Made by a program: the position numbers and the translations under genes
In this document: one piece after another, positions 43,851 to 53,401 of the stretch
How positions within the stretch are numbered: the stretch's first letter is position 1
How the letters are laid out: every line of letters begins with the position of its first letter
Origin: Bosea vestrisii
GTDB taxonomy: Bacteria; Pseudomonadota; Alphaproteobacteria; Rhizobiales; Beijerinckiaceae
Length of the DNA stretch: 64,000 bases
Assembly: GCF_030144325.1 (NCBI RefSeq)
Contig: NZ_CP126307.1
Location: 2,046,001-2,110,000, forward strand
Direction of reading: 5' to 3'
Notes under the pieces: model-generated
Told to the model about the DNA's origin: nothing
Seen by the model: only the letters and a program-made list of their open reading frames with translations
Database searches by the model: none

Positions 43851-44906
43851 CTATTTCTTGGCGACCACCGTCTTGTTGAAGGCCTCGATGATAGCTGCTC
43901 GGTTTGTGTTGATCTTGTTCCAATCGGGCAGCGCAAGGCTCTTGATGGAGCCGTTGGGGCCCCATGGCATGCGCTGCTTGGCATTGTCTGTCAGGTCCAC
44001 CCCGGACGTTGCCGGTCCGACGTAGATTTTCTCCGCCATGCATTGCGCCGGCGCCTTGCCGATCGCGTAGTTCATGAACTTCTCCGCCAGAGCCTGCTTC
44101 TTGCTGTTGGCGACCAGATGCAGACGGATATCGCCACCGATCGCTCCTTCTTTCGGCACGACGAATTCGATCGGAAGCTTCTGGTCGCGCATCGCATAGG
44201 CCGAGCTGGCATAGTGTGCGCCGATGATGGCCTCGCCGCTCTGGAACAAATTGGTTCCCGCTCCTGCAGTGTCGAAATAGGCGGAAACCTTGAGCTGTTT
44301 AAGCTTCTCGAAAGCCGGGGCGACGTTATCCGCATTGCCGCCGAGCAGCCCGGCGAGATGAACGATGAAGGGCACGCCCATGGCATTCGATGGGCTCGGG
44401 AACGTGACCGCGCCGGCGAATTCAGGCTTCCACAGGTCGAGCCAGGAGGCCGGTGCCTGCTTGATGTCGCGGGTGTTGTAGGCAAGCCCAAGCGAGTAGA
44501 AGCCCGTGCTCAGCGCGAAAATCTTGCCGTCGGCGCCTTTGTAGACGCCCTCGGGCACCATCCCAGCCACGGCAGTGACTTTCGCGGGATCGACCGCTGC
44601 AAGCACGCCATCGGCAGCCGCGATTTCGGACACGCCGCCGTCGATCCAGACGGCATCCAGCGATGGGGCTTCCTTCTGTTGGCGAAGCTTGCTGAGCGTC
44701 ACACCCGAGACCCCGGGCTCGGGCGTGACGCGCACGCCGGTGTCGCGCGTGAAAGGATCGATGATGCAAGCCTGCATGGCAGCGCCCCATTCCCCGCCAT
44801 AGGTGGCGACCGTGATGGAATCCTCCGCAGCGGCAACGGTTGCCAGGCCGCCAAGCGCGGCGAACGCAATCGTGCCCGCAAGCAGCTTTGCCTTGAAATG
44901 CGTCAT
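43851..44906 (-). CDS. PotD/FbpA-type ABC transporter substrate-binding protein
   Basis: A 351-residue exported protein with a signal peptide ending VAAAED, then SITVATYGGEWGAAMQACIIDPFTRDTGV and the ligand-pocket region DAVWIDGGVSEIAAADG. GGAGAGGCC precedes the ATG at 44906. The matching ATPase and permeases are on the other strand at 47.8-50.6 kb, beyond a LysR gene. Family members bind polyamines, iron, thiamine or small organic acids; this ligand is unknown. Confidence 0.88.
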   Translation of the reverse strand: MTHFKAKLLAGTIAFAALGGLATVAAAEDSITVATYGGEWGAAMQACIIDPFTRDTGVRVTPEPGVSGVTLSKLRQQKEAPSLDAVWIDGGVSEIAAADGVLAAVDPAKVTAVAGMVPEGVYKGADGKIFALSTGFYSLGLAYNTRDIKQAPASWLDLWKPEFAGAVTFPSPSNAMGVPFIVHLAGLLGGNADNVAPAFEKLKQLKVSAYFDTAGAGTNLFQSGEAIIGAHYASSAYAMRDQKLPIEFVVPKEGAIGGDIRLHLVANSKKQALAEKFMNYAIGKAPAQCMAEKIYVGPATSGVDLTDNAKQRMPWGPNGSIKSLALPDWNKINTNRAAIIEAFNKTVVAKK

Positions 44907-45011
44907 GGCCTCTCCTTCGCCGTTTGGCTTATTTCCCCTGAGAGAGGTATGAGGACTCGGCTTGAGTTCGGCATCAAATTGAAATCGAAGGCTCTGAGAT
45001 AACTTTTCGCT

Positions 45012-45932
45012 ATGAACATCCGACAGCTCGAAGCCTTCAAAACCATCATGGAATTGGGCAGCTTCACCAGAGCGGCGGAGAAGCTCAGCCTGTCGCAGCC
45101 TGCCGTCAGCAAATTGATCTTCCTGCTCGAGCGAAAATGCGGCTTCTCGCTGTTTCATCGGCAGAAAAACGGGGTTGTGCCCACATCGGAAGGGCAGATG
45201 CTCTATTCCGAGGTCGAACGGGTTTTTCTGAGCGTGGAATCCGTTTCCGCACGGGCACGAGCGATCAAGCAGTTCGATTACGGCGAGATCAACCTCGTTT
45301 CCTATCCATCGCTGGCGGCGAGAGTCCTGCCTCCTATCCTGGGCGGTTTTCTGACAACCAGACCCGGTCTGCGGATCGAGATGTCCAGCCGGAATTCCTG
45401 GCTCCTTGTGGAGGCTGTCGCCACGCAAGGGTTCGATCTGGGCTTCGGGATGTTCGCCCCGGACCGCGCTGGTGTGAACTTCGAGATATTGTGCTCGATG
45501 AGGGCCGTCTGTGCGATGGCGCCTGACCATCCCCTGGCATCGCGCGAGGTGATCCATGCCCGCGACCTGCATGGCGAGCGATTTATCGGCATGGTCGACG
45601 AAGACCGGGCACAATTGGAAATCGACCGGGTGTTCGCCGAAAGTGGCTCCGAGCGAAACATCGTCATCAAGGTCCAGCTCACCGAAGCGTGCTGTTCGTT
45701 TGTCGCGGCTGGCGTGGGCGTCTCGATCGTGGACCCGCTCAGCACGGAAGGGTTCACAAGAGATCAGTTGGTCGTCAGGCCGTTTCGTCCGGCGGTGAAT
45801 TTCAACGTGTGGGTCGTGATGCCGAGCTTCCGCGAACCTTCCCTCGCAACGAAGGCGCTCACGGAGCATGTCCGATCGAATTTGACGACGAAGATTGCGG
45901 CGATGTCGGCTGCAATCGGCGACGAGATCTGA
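45012..45932 (+). CDS. LysR family regulator of the AtuA/DUF4387 locus
   Basis: A 306-residue LysR protein starting MNIRQLEAFKTIMELGSFTRAAEKLSLSQPAVSKL. Its effector domain follows the same pattern as the LysR at 42880, suggesting duplication. It diverges from the PotD-type binding protein by 105 bases and lies 165 bases upstream of the long operon on its own strand. It is placed to control both. Confidence 0.9.
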   Translation: MNIRQLEAFKTIMELGSFTRAAEKLSLSQPAVSKLIFLLERKCGFSLFHRQKNGVVPTSEGQMLYSEVERVFLSVESVSARARAIKQFDYGEINLVSYPSLAARVLPPILGGFLTTRPGLRIEMSSRNSWLLVEAVATQGFDLGFGMFAPDRAGVNFEILCSMRAVCAMAPDHPLASREVIHARDLHGERFIGMVDEDRAQLEIDRVFAESGSERNIVIKVQLTEACCSFVAAGVGVSIVDPLSTEGFTRDQLVVRPFRPAVNFNVWVVMPSFREPSLATKALTEHVRSNLTTKIAAMSAAIGDEI

Positions 45933-46097
45933 CGTCGAGCAACGCGATAGTCCGGGCATCTCCGCTGGGGCATATCCAGCGGTTATGGCTGACCCGCCAG
46001 AAGCAATTTGACCGCTGCGGAGGTCGCTCGCTCAATAGAAGCCGATGATTTCGCCACAAATCGGCGAATTCGACAGTTCCGGCCGAGCGAAAGATCG

Positions 46098-47450
46098 ATG
46101 TCAAAGATGTCTGCCATTACCGTGCTCACCCCCACGGGAACTCTGGGCTACGGCTTCGGTGATGAAGCCCTGGCGCGGGGCATGTCCCTTAATCCCGCGG
46201 TCATTGCAGTCGATGCCGGCTCGACCGATCCCGGGCCTCACTACCTTGGCTCAGGCAAGCCGCTGGTCTCGGATGTCAGCATAAAGCGAGAGCTGACGGC
46301 CTTGATCCGCGCGGGGCAGAAGGCTGGCATCCCCGTCATCGTCGGTAGCGTGGGCGGAGCCGGTTCCGGGGTTCAGGTCGATCGGACTGCCGCTCTGGTT
46401 CGCGAGATCGCCAAAGAGACTGGCTTAAAGCTCAAGCTTGCGACCATTCGCTCCGATATCCCGATCGAGCGGGCCAAGCGCGCGGTCGCAGCGGGCGAGG
46501 TGATCGACTTCGAGGCCGGGCATCCACTGACGCAGGAAGCGCTCGACCAGACGGTCACCCTTGTGGCCCAGATGGGGCACGAGCCGATCTGCGAAGCGCT
46601 CGACGCCGGTGCAAACGTCATCATCGCCGGCCGCGCCTGCGATGACTCGGTGATCGCCGCTTATCCGATCTGGAAAGGCGCCGATCCCGCGCTGGCGATC
46701 CATATGGGCAAAATCCTGGAATGCGGCGCGTTCTCCGCCGAGCCCTTCGCCATGGACGTGATGCTCGGAACCATTCACGAAGACAGCTTCGTGCTCGAGC
46801 CCGGCAGCACCGGTCGGCGCGCCTCGGTCAAGTCAGTCTCCGCGCATTCGCTCTATGAGCGCGAGAACCCCTTCAAGCAGGGGGGCCCCGGCCACGAGAT
46901 CGACCTGACTGCCTGCTCGTTCGAGCAGCTCGGCGACAGGCAGGTCCGTGTCAAAGGCGCGAAACTGACAGAAACTGAAGATTATTACGTCAAGCTGGAA
47001 GGTGCGCGGCTGGCAGGCTACCGTTCCATCTCGATCGCAGGCATTCGTTGTCCCACAACGATCGCTGCACTCGACGGTATTCTGGACCAGCTCAAATACA
47101 AGGCGATGGATTACTTTGCGCCATCTCCGATCGCTATCCAATTCCATGTCTACGGGCGCGACGGCGTGATGAAGGAGCTGGAACGGGACAAGGCCTTGCA
47201 ACGCGAGGTCGGGCTTGTGATCGAGGTTACCGCGGCCAGCCAGGAGCTTGCCCACGCAGCCTGCCATCAGCTCAGCGGAGCAATGCTGCACCATCACTAC
47301 GAGGGCATCATCAATCCGTCGGGCAATCTGGCCTTCCCCTATTCGCCGTCCGACCTCGACGTCGGCCCCGTCTACGAGTTCAGCGCCTATCACCTGATGA
47401 AGGTGGATTCGCCGACTGAGCTTTTCCCCGTCAGCATCGAGGAGCTGTGA
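46098..47450 (+). CDS. AtuA family protein (DUF1446)
   Basis: About 450 residues. TPTGTLGYGFGDEALARGMSLNPAVIAVDAGSTDPGPHYLGSG at the N-terminus and the later IIAGRACDDSVIAAYP and GGPGHEIDLT are typical of the AtuA/DUF1446 family, first named in acyclic terpene utilisation; its biochemical role is not established. The start MSKMSA is chosen by length, as ribosome sites are weak. It is separated from the DUF4387 gene by one base, so the two very likely act together. Confidence 0.85.
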   Translation: MSKMSAITVLTPTGTLGYGFGDEALARGMSLNPAVIAVDAGSTDPGPHYLGSGKPLVSDVSIKRELTALIRAGQKAGIPVIVGSVGGAGSGVQVDRTAALVREIAKETGLKLKLATIRSDIPIERAKRAVAAGEVIDFEAGHPLTQEALDQTVTLVAQMGHEPICEALDAGANVIIAGRACDDSVIAAYPIWKGADPALAIHMGKILECGAFSAEPFAMDVMLGTIHEDSFVLEPGSTGRRASVKSVSAHSLYERENPFKQGGPGHEIDLTACSFEQLGDRQVRVKGAKLTETEDYYVKLEGARLAGYRSISIAGIRCPTTIAALDGILDQLKYKAMDYFAPSPIAIQFHVYGRDGVMKELERDKALQREVGLVIEVTAASQELAHAACHQLSGAMLHHHYEGIINPSGNLAFPYSPSDLDVGPVYEFSAYHLMKVDSPTELFPVSIEEL

Positions 47451-47451
47451 G

Positions 47452-47775
47452 ATGAGCGCCCGTCCCCTCCGCGAAATCGCGGACATCGTCCGCAGCAAGA
47501 ACGCCGGTCCCTATCGCATCACCTTCGACATCCTGTGCAAGGAGAAGGCGAACTACGAGGTGATCCGCTCCTCCGGCGCGATCACTCCCGAAACGGTCGC
47601 GAAGGCGTACGGCCTTTCAGTCTCGGATATTTCCTCCTTTTTCGAGATCGACATGGCGAACGCCATCAAGATCACGATCAAACGCCCCCGCGCGCAGGGA
47701 TCGGCTGGCGAGGGCGACATGTATGGCTGCCAGCAGCATGTTCCGCTGATGAACATGCCGATCCCCGTAGCTTGA
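47452..47775 (+). CDS. DUF4387 family protein
   Basis: A 107-residue protein starting SARPLREIADIVRSKNAGPYRITFDI and ending with YGCQQHVPLMNMPIPVA. The IVRSKNAGP and D(M/L)YGxQQHxPL features are those of DUF4387, usually found beside or fused to AtuA-like proteins. Function unknown; it is probably a second subunit of the AtuA complex. It is translationally coupled to AtuA and to the ATPase gene (TGAGATG at both joints). Confidence 0.85.
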   Translation: MSARPLREIADIVRSKNAGPYRITFDILCKEKANYEVIRSSGAITPETVAKAYGLSVSDISSFFEIDMANAIKITIKRPRAQGSAGEGDMYGCQQHVPLMNMPIPVA

Positions 47776-47776
47776 G

Positions 47777-48868
47777 ATGGCGCGCGAGCGGCCCGGAACA
47801 TCGATGAACAACAGCTACATCAGAGTCGAGCACCTGACGAAACGCTACAGCGATCTCGTGGTGCTGAACGACATCTCGCTGGATGTGGCGGAAGGCGAAT
47901 TCCTGGCCTTGCTGGGCCCCAGCGGCTGTGGAAAGACGACCCTGTTGCGCACCATCGCCGGCTTCGTCGAGTTCAGCGATGGCGACATCATGATCGATGG
48001 CCGGTCGATGAAGCGCCTGCCGCCCAACCGTCGGCCCGTGAATACGGTCTTCCAGAATTACGCGCTCTTCCCGCATCTGACCGTCGCCCAGAATGTGGGC
48101 TTCGGCCCGCGGCGCGCGGGCAAGGCCGCCCGCGAGGTTTCCTCGATCATCGAGGATTGCCTCTCGACCGTAGGCATGGCCGCCTATGCTGGGCGCTTCC
48201 CGTCGCAGCTCTCGGGCGGGCAACAGCAGCGCGTCGCCCTGGCTCGCGCCATCGCAAACCGGCCCAAGGTCCTGCTGCTCGACGAGCCACTCGGCGCGCT
48301 CGATCTCAAGCTGCGCAAGCAGATGCAGATCGAACTCAAGGCCTTGCAGCAGAAACTCGGCATCACCTTCATCTTCGTCACGCACGACCAGGAGGAAGCC
48401 TTGGTGATGGCCGACCGCATCGCCGTGATGGATGCCGGCCGCATCGCCCAGATCGGCTCGGGCCGCGACATCTATCACGCGCCCGCCGAGCGCTATGTCG
48501 CCGACTTCATCGGGGACGCCAACCTGCTGGCCGCGACCGTCGCGACGGATGGCTCGCTGTCCGTGGGGGCGCTCTCGATTGCGGCGCATCACGATGCCAG
48601 GCCCGGCACGCCGGCGACTTATCTTTTGCGTCCGGAAGCCGTCAGCGTCCAACACCCGCCCGCCCCTTCTGGAAACCTGATCTCGACGTCAGCGCGCGTC
48701 AGGGAGATCGTCTTTGCCGGTGGGATCGTTCGAATCTACGCCGTCACGGCCGAGGGGCAAGAGATCGTCGCTCAGCAGGCATCGCTCGCTGGAGATACAC
48801 CGATCACGGTCGGCGACGACGTGGTGCTGTCCTGGCATCGTGACAGTGGTCGAGTGCTGACGAAATGA
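47777..48868 (+). CDS. PotA/FbpC-type ABC transporter ATP-binding protein
   Basis: A 363-residue ATPase with Walker A GPSGCGKTT, Q-loop NTVFQNYALFPHLTV, signature LSGGQQQRVALARAI, Walker B VLLLDEPLGALD and H-loop VTHDQEEAL, plus the C-terminal TOBE domain (YLLRPEAVSV). The ATG at 47777 repeats the TGAGATG joint; 47804 is an alternative start. It works with the two permeases downstream and the binding protein at 43851. Confidence 0.92.
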   Translation: MARERPGTSMNNSYIRVEHLTKRYSDLVVLNDISLDVAEGEFLALLGPSGCGKTTLLRTIAGFVEFSDGDIMIDGRSMKRLPPNRRPVNTVFQNYALFPHLTVAQNVGFGPRRAGKAAREVSSIIEDCLSTVGMAAYAGRFPSQLSGGQQQRVALARAIANRPKVLLLDEPLGALDLKLRKQMQIELKALQQKLGITFIFVTHDQEEALVMADRIAVMDAGRIAQIGSGRDIYHAPAERYVADFIGDANLLAATVATDGSLSVGALSIAAHHDARPGTPATYLLRPEAVSVQHPPAPSGNLISTSARVREIVFAGGIVRIYAVTAEGQEIVAQQASLAGDTPITVGDDVVLSWHRDSGRVLTK

Positions 48869-48908
48869 GCGCGCTCGCCGCCCACCATAGACCGAGAGGG
48901 GCTGTGCG

Positions 48909-49763
48909 ATGAGAATCCGCAATGGCTGGGCCGCCCTTTTGATCGGCCTACCGCTGGCCTTCATGGCAGCCTTCTTCCTCGTGCCCTTCTTTGTCGTCGT
49001 GATCGCGAGCTTCCAGACCAAGGATGGCGTCTGGAGCCTGGCTAACTACACCCGCATTCTCGGCGACAGCTACTATCCCGGCGTCCTCTACGTGACTTTC
49101 AAGCTCTCGCTGATCGCGACGCTGGTCTCCTTCGCGATCGGCTATCCCATCGCCTATTACATCGTGAACGTGGTCCGCAGCCGCGGGGCCAGGCGCATCT
49201 GCTACGTTCTGGTCCTCATGCCGCTGTTCACGAGCAACATCGTGCGCTCCTTCGGCTGGATGATCCTGCTCGGGCGCCAGGGGCTGGTGAACACGACGCT
49301 GATGGCATTCGGCCTCACCGACAGGCCGATCCCGATCCTGTTCACGGAACTCAGCATCATCATCGGGCTGACCTACATCCTCGTGCCCTTCATGGTGCTG
49401 ACAGTCGCCGGGGTCCTCCAGACCATCGACAAATCGCTGGTGGAAGCCGGACTGGATTTGGGAGCGAGCCGGTTTGTCACCTTCGTCAAGGTCACCTTCC
49501 CGCTCAGCTTGCCGGGCGTGGTCGCGGGATCGCTGATCGTCTTCACCCTCGCCGTCAGCGCCTATGTCGTTCCGAGCATCATGAGCGGCGGTCGCACCGT
49601 CGTGATGGCGATGTCGATCTTCGAGCAATACGGCTCGCTCTTCGACTTCAACTTCGGAGCTGCGCTCGCGGTCGGGTTGCTCGTCGTCACGCTCGTATTG
49701 ATCGCACTTTATCTGTTCTTCATCGAACGGCAGCCAACTGGCCGCCAGGCAGTGCGCGCATGA
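48909..49763 (+). CDS. PotB-type ABC transporter permease
   Basis: A 284-residue permease with six hydrophobic segments, the PotB-like MPLFTSNIVRSFGWMILLGRQG region and the EAA loop LVEAGLDLGASRFVTFVKVTFPLSLPGV. It overlaps the next permease gene by 4 bases and follows the ATPase by 40 bases. Confidence 0.9.
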   Translation: MRIRNGWAALLIGLPLAFMAAFFLVPFFVVVIASFQTKDGVWSLANYTRILGDSYYPGVLYVTFKLSLIATLVSFAIGYPIAYYIVNVVRSRGARRICYVLVLMPLFTSNIVRSFGWMILLGRQGLVNTTLMAFGLTDRPIPILFTELSIIIGLTYILVPFMVLTVAGVLQTIDKSLVEAGLDLGASRFVTFVKVTFPLSLPGVVAGSLIVFTLAVSAYVVPSIMSGGRTVVMAMSIFEQYGSLFDFNFGAALAVGLLVVTLVLIALYLFFIERQPTGRQAVRA

Positions 49764-50569
49764 TGACGCTCTCGGAACGAATCGGCCGTGTTTTCCTGCT
49801 GATTTTCGTCTGGGCGGGCTTGGCGTTCCTGACGATCCCGCTCGCGATCATCGTCGCGGTCTCCTTCACGGAGACCGAGTATCTGACCTTTCCCCCGGTG
49901 GGCTTCACCCTGCGCTGGTATCAGCGCTTCCTCGCCGACACCTCCTATCTGGATGCGATCGGGCTCAGCGTGTCGCTCGCGGTTGCTTCCACAGTGATTG
50001 CAGTCCTGCTTGGGATACCGGCGGCTCTGGCGATCACGCGAAGCAACCTGCCCGGCGTCAAGATCATCAACGCGATCTTCCTGGCGCCCCTGATCCTGCC
50101 GACGATCGTGATCGGTGCCGCGCTTCTGCAATATGCCAGCATGCTCGGCTTCGCGCGCAGCTACACCGCGCTGCTCGTAGGCCATGTCGTCATCGTCGTT
50201 CCCTACATCCTGCGGACGGTGCTGGCCTCGCTCGCCCGCTTCGACCAGACGCTGGAGGAAGCGAGCCTCGATCTCGGTGCCTCCGCCTTCTCGACCTTTT
50301 TCCTGGTGACACTGCCGATCATCAAGCCAGGGCTCGTCGCTGGCGCTCTGTTTGCGCTCATCATCTCCTGGATCAACGTCGAGCTGAGCATTTTCAATGC
50401 GACTGCGACGCTGATGCCCATCCCGGTCAAGCTCTTCAACTACGTCCAGTACGCCATCGACCCCATGGTTGCGGCGATCTCCGCCGGAACGATCTACGTC
50501 GCCATCGTAGCGGTGGTGTTGCTCGATATCTTCGTCGGCATCGACCGGGTCGCGACACCCTCGAAATAG
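49760..50569 (+). CDS. PotC-type ABC transporter permease
   Basis: A 269-residue permease with the PotC-like GFTLRWYQRF near residue 50 and the EAA loop LEEASLDLGASAFSTFFLVTLPIIKPGL. It is the second channel subunit. The CoA-transferase gene starts 42 bases downstream. Confidence 0.9.
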   Translation: MMTLSERIGRVFLLIFVWAGLAFLTIPLAIIVAVSFTETEYLTFPPVGFTLRWYQRFLADTSYLDAIGLSVSLAVASTVIAVLLGIPAALAITRSNLPGVKIINAIFLAPLILPTIVIGAALLQYASMLGFARSYTALLVGHVVIVVPYILRTVLASLARFDQTLEEASLDLGASAFSTFFLVTLPIIKPGLVAGALFALIISWINVELSIFNATATLMPIPVKLFNYVQYAIDPMVAAISAGTIYVAIVAVVLLDIFVGIDRVATPSK

Positions 50570-50611
50570 GCGGCAACCGCCGCTTCTCATCCCTGCAGAA
50601 AGCGAGCCATC

Positions 50612-51826
50612 ATGGAAGCGCACGCCCGAACTATGCCTGAAGGTGCCCTGTCGGACCTCAAGGTTCTCGAACTCGGCTCAATGCTGGCCGGCCCATTCGT
50701 CGGCTCGATGCTGGGGGATTTCGGCGCCCGCGTCATCAAGGTGGAGAAGCCGGGCAAGCCGGACGCCCTGCGCGAATGGCCGCCGCACAAGGACGGTGTG
50801 GCATTGTGGTGGAAGACGATGGCGCGCAACAAGCACGTCATCACCCTCGATATCTCAAGACCGGAAGCGCGTGAGATCGCGCTGCGACTGATCGGCGAAA
50901 GCGACATCGTCATCGAGAACTTCCGCCCGGGCACGCTCGAGCGCTGGGGTTTTGATCCCGCTGAGCTGTCGAAGCGCTTTCCGCGTATCGTCTGGGTACG
51001 CGTCAGCGGCTGGGGGCAGACCGGACCCAACCGGGAACAGGGCGGCTATGCCACCATCGCCGAGGCCTTTTCCGGCCTGGCATCCTTCACCGGCCATCCC
51101 GACAAGGGGCCGACCGTCTCGGCATTCCCGATGGGCGATTATCTCGCCGGCGTCTTCGGGGCTTTCGGTGCTATGGCGGCAATCCATCGACGCGAGAGCA
51201 GCGGCCGCGGTCAGGTGGTCGACGTCGCGCTCTACGAGCCGCTGCTGCGCATCATCGAATCCGTGATCGTGCGCTACGACCAGACCGGCCAGAAGAAGCC
51301 CTTGCTCGGAAACCAGATGGAGGAGGACGTTCCGCGCAACGTCTACGCCACGGCCGATGGTGGCGCGATTGCGATCAGCTGCGGCTCCCAGCGCATCTAC
51401 GAAGGTCTCGTCGATGCGATGGGACGCCCGGATCTCAAGCACGATCCGCGCTTCGCAACCATGGCCGACCGCGTCACGCATCGCGTTGCGATCGATGACG
51501 AAGTCGCGGCCTGGCTGAAGACGCAGCCCACGGCGCTCGCTCTGGAGAAGCTCGTCGCAAACAAGGTCGTAGCCGGCAAGATCCACGATATCGCCGATGT
51601 GTTGAGCGACGCCCATGTTGCCGCGCGCGAAGCCGTCCGCACGCTTGTCGACGACACGTTGGGACCGATGCGCATGCCAGCGCCGGTACCGAAACTCAGC
51701 GAGACGCCGGGCGACATCCGCTGGTCGGGGCGCGATCCCGGCGCATCCAATGACGAGGTCTTCGGTGACTGGCTCGGCCTTTCGCAGGCCGAGATCGAAG
51801 ACCTCCGACGCAACCACATCATCTGA
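50612..51826 (+). CDS. CaiB/BaiF (class III) CoA-transferase
   Basis: A 404-residue protein with the family start LSDLKVLELGSMLAGPFVGSMLGDFGARVIKVEKPGKPDALREW and GDYLAGVFGAFGAM, where the Asp of MGDYLAG is the catalytic residue. It would put CoA onto the acid brought in by the neighbouring transporter, using another acyl-CoA as donor. It differs from frc by lacking the SGGGQPG loop. Seven bases before the thiolase-like gene. Confidence 0.9.
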   Translation: MEAHARTMPEGALSDLKVLELGSMLAGPFVGSMLGDFGARVIKVEKPGKPDALREWPPHKDGVALWWKTMARNKHVITLDISRPEAREIALRLIGESDIVIENFRPGTLERWGFDPAELSKRFPRIVWVRVSGWGQTGPNREQGGYATIAEAFSGLASFTGHPDKGPTVSAFPMGDYLAGVFGAFGAMAAIHRRESSGRGQVVDVALYEPLLRIIESVIVRYDQTGQKKPLLGNQMEEDVPRNVYATADGGAIAISCGSQRIYEGLVDAMGRPDLKHDPRFATMADRVTHRVAIDDEVAAWLKTQPTALALEKLVANKVVAGKIHDIADVLSDAHVAAREAVRTLVDDTLGPMRMPAPVPKLSETPGDIRWSGRDPGASNDEVFGDWLGLSQAEIEDLRRNHII

Positions 51827-51833
51827 GGCGGTC

Positions 51834-52982
51834 ATGACAAGCAGTATCGGAATCGCCGGCTACGGCCACACCGCCTACGAGAAGCGGACAACACGCTCGC
51901 TCTTTTCCTTCCTCGCGGAAGCAGGGGGCAAGGCGCTGGCTTCGGCCGGCCTCGCCTTCAAGGATGTCGACGGTCTCGCGATCTGTTCCTTCGAACTGCC
52001 ACCGGACAACACGGTGACGGCGGCAGAGCAGCTCGGCATCTCCGTGTCGTGGGCCTATCTGGGCACGGCCGGGAGTGCCGGCCCGGTCGCCAGCATCATC
52101 AACGCCAGGCACGCCATCGAGAGTGGCCAGGCCACGACCGTCCTGTGCATTGCCGGCGACAATTACGATGTCGGCGGCCATTTCAAGCTGATGGACAATT
52201 TCAGCCGGGGCCTGCGCAATTACGGCACGCCGCTCGGCTTCGGCGGGGCCAACGGCCTGTTCGGCATCATCCAGCGCAAGCATGCGGAGACCTATGGTAC
52301 GCGCCGCGAGGATCTCGGCCGCATCTCCGTCGACCAGCGCCGCAGTGCACAGCGCAACGAGCACGCGCTGCTGCGCGGCCCGATGACGATCGACGACTAC
52401 ATGAACGCCCGCGTCATCGCGGATCCGATCTGCCTTTATGATTGCGTACTGCCCTGCGCCGGCGCCGAGGCCGTGGTCGTCACCACGCTGGACCGCGCAC
52501 CGGCGGGAAAGGCTGTCCGCATCCTCTCGGGCTTCGAACGCCACAACCATCCGCCGATGGAGATCGCTCCGCTGCGCGGCGGCTGGGAGACCTTTGCGGG
52601 AAAGCTCTACGACAAGGCGGGTTTCGGCCCCAAGGACATGGATTTCGTCCAGCTCTATGACGATTACCCGATCATGGTGGCGATCCAGCTCGAGGATCTC
52701 GGCTTCTGCAAGAAGGGCGAAGTAAGCGCCTTCCTGGCCGCCAACAGCTTCTCCTGGGACGGCAGCCTGCCCTTGAACACGGGTGGTGGCCAGCTGTCCT
52801 GCGGGCAGGCCGGCATCGCGGGCGGCCTGCTGAGCGTCACCGAAGCGGTGCGGCAATTGCGCGGCGAAGCCGGCAACCGGCAGGTTGCCAACGCCAGACG
52901 TGGCCTCGTCGCAGGCTATGGCATGGTCGGCTACGGCCATGGTCTTTCCGCCAGCAGCATCATCCTGGAGGCCGTGTCATGA
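51834..52982 (+). CDS. Thiolase-fold protein without the nucleophilic cysteine (SCPx/Ltp2-like)
   Basis: A 382-residue thiolase-superfamily protein starting MTSSIGIAGYGHTAYEKR. Where thiolases have the CxSG nucleophile it reads GTAGSAGPVASI, so no Cys, and the C-terminal loop is GGGQLSCGQAGIAGG. Ltp2-type proteins with this loss are retro-aldolases that need a DUF35 partner, and a DUF35 gene follows with a 4-base overlap. A role as acyl-CoA aldolase is therefore more likely than thiolysis, though this is inference. Confidence 0.85.
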   Translation: MTSSIGIAGYGHTAYEKRTTRSLFSFLAEAGGKALASAGLAFKDVDGLAICSFELPPDNTVTAAEQLGISVSWAYLGTAGSAGPVASIINARHAIESGQATTVLCIAGDNYDVGGHFKLMDNFSRGLRNYGTPLGFGGANGLFGIIQRKHAETYGTRREDLGRISVDQRRSAQRNEHALLRGPMTIDDYMNARVIADPICLYDCVLPCAGAEAVVVTTLDRAPAGKAVRILSGFERHNHPPMEIAPLRGGWETFAGKLYDKAGFGPKDMDFVQLYDDYPIMVAIQLEDLGFCKKGEVSAFLAANSFSWDGSLPLNTGGGQLSCGQAGIAGGLLSVTEAVRQLRGEAGNRQVANARRGLVAGYGMVGYGHGLSASSIILEAVS

Positions 52983-53392
52983 GCGCTGAGATCGCCTATC
53001 CGCAACCCTATGAAGACGAGGACAATGCGCCCTTCCTGGCCGGCTGGCGCGAGGGCCGGCTGCTGCTCCAGCAGAGCCGCGACGGCGGCCCCCTGTTCTT
53101 CTATCCCCGGCCGATCTGCCCCTATACCGGCTCGGCCGACCTCGTCTGGACGGAGGTGACGGGGCGCGGCCGGATCGTGTCCTTCTCGCTCATCACCCGC
53201 CCCAACCATCCCTCGTTCAACGAGGAGGTTCCGATCATCCTCGCCGAGATCGCGCTGGACGAAGGCGCGAGCCTCCTCGGCCGGATCATCGGCGCCGATG
53301 CGGCGTCGATCACGAGCGGGGCGAGGTTGGAGCTGCTGCCGCCCGACGAGGCACGGCGCTACCCGCTGCCGGCCTTCCGATTGGCTGTGTGA
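52979..53392 (+). CDS. DUF35 OB-fold protein with degenerate zinc ribbon
   Basis: A 137-residue protein of the ChsH2/DUF35 type. The usual N-terminal CxxC ... zinc ribbon is reduced to FYPRPICPYTGSADLVW with one Cys; the OB-fold part (VTGRGRIVSFSLITRPNHPSF ... EIALDEGASLLGRI) is complete. DUF35 proteins form complexes with thiolase-like partners and shape their active site. Coupled to the thiolase-like gene upstream. Confidence 0.85.
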   Translation: MSAEIAYPQPYEDEDNAPFLAGWREGRLLLQQSRDGGPLFFYPRPICPYTGSADLVWTEVTGRGRIVSFSLITRPNHPSFNEEVPIILAEIALDEGASLLGRIIGADAASITSGARLELLPPDEARRYPLPAFRLAV

Positions 53393-53401
53393 GGCCGGGC
53401 G

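Noticed and set aside
44907..45959. 350-codon N-terminal extension of the PotD-type binding protein
   Set aside because: It is antisense to an intact LysR gene, and a clear signal peptide with ribosome site begins at 44906.
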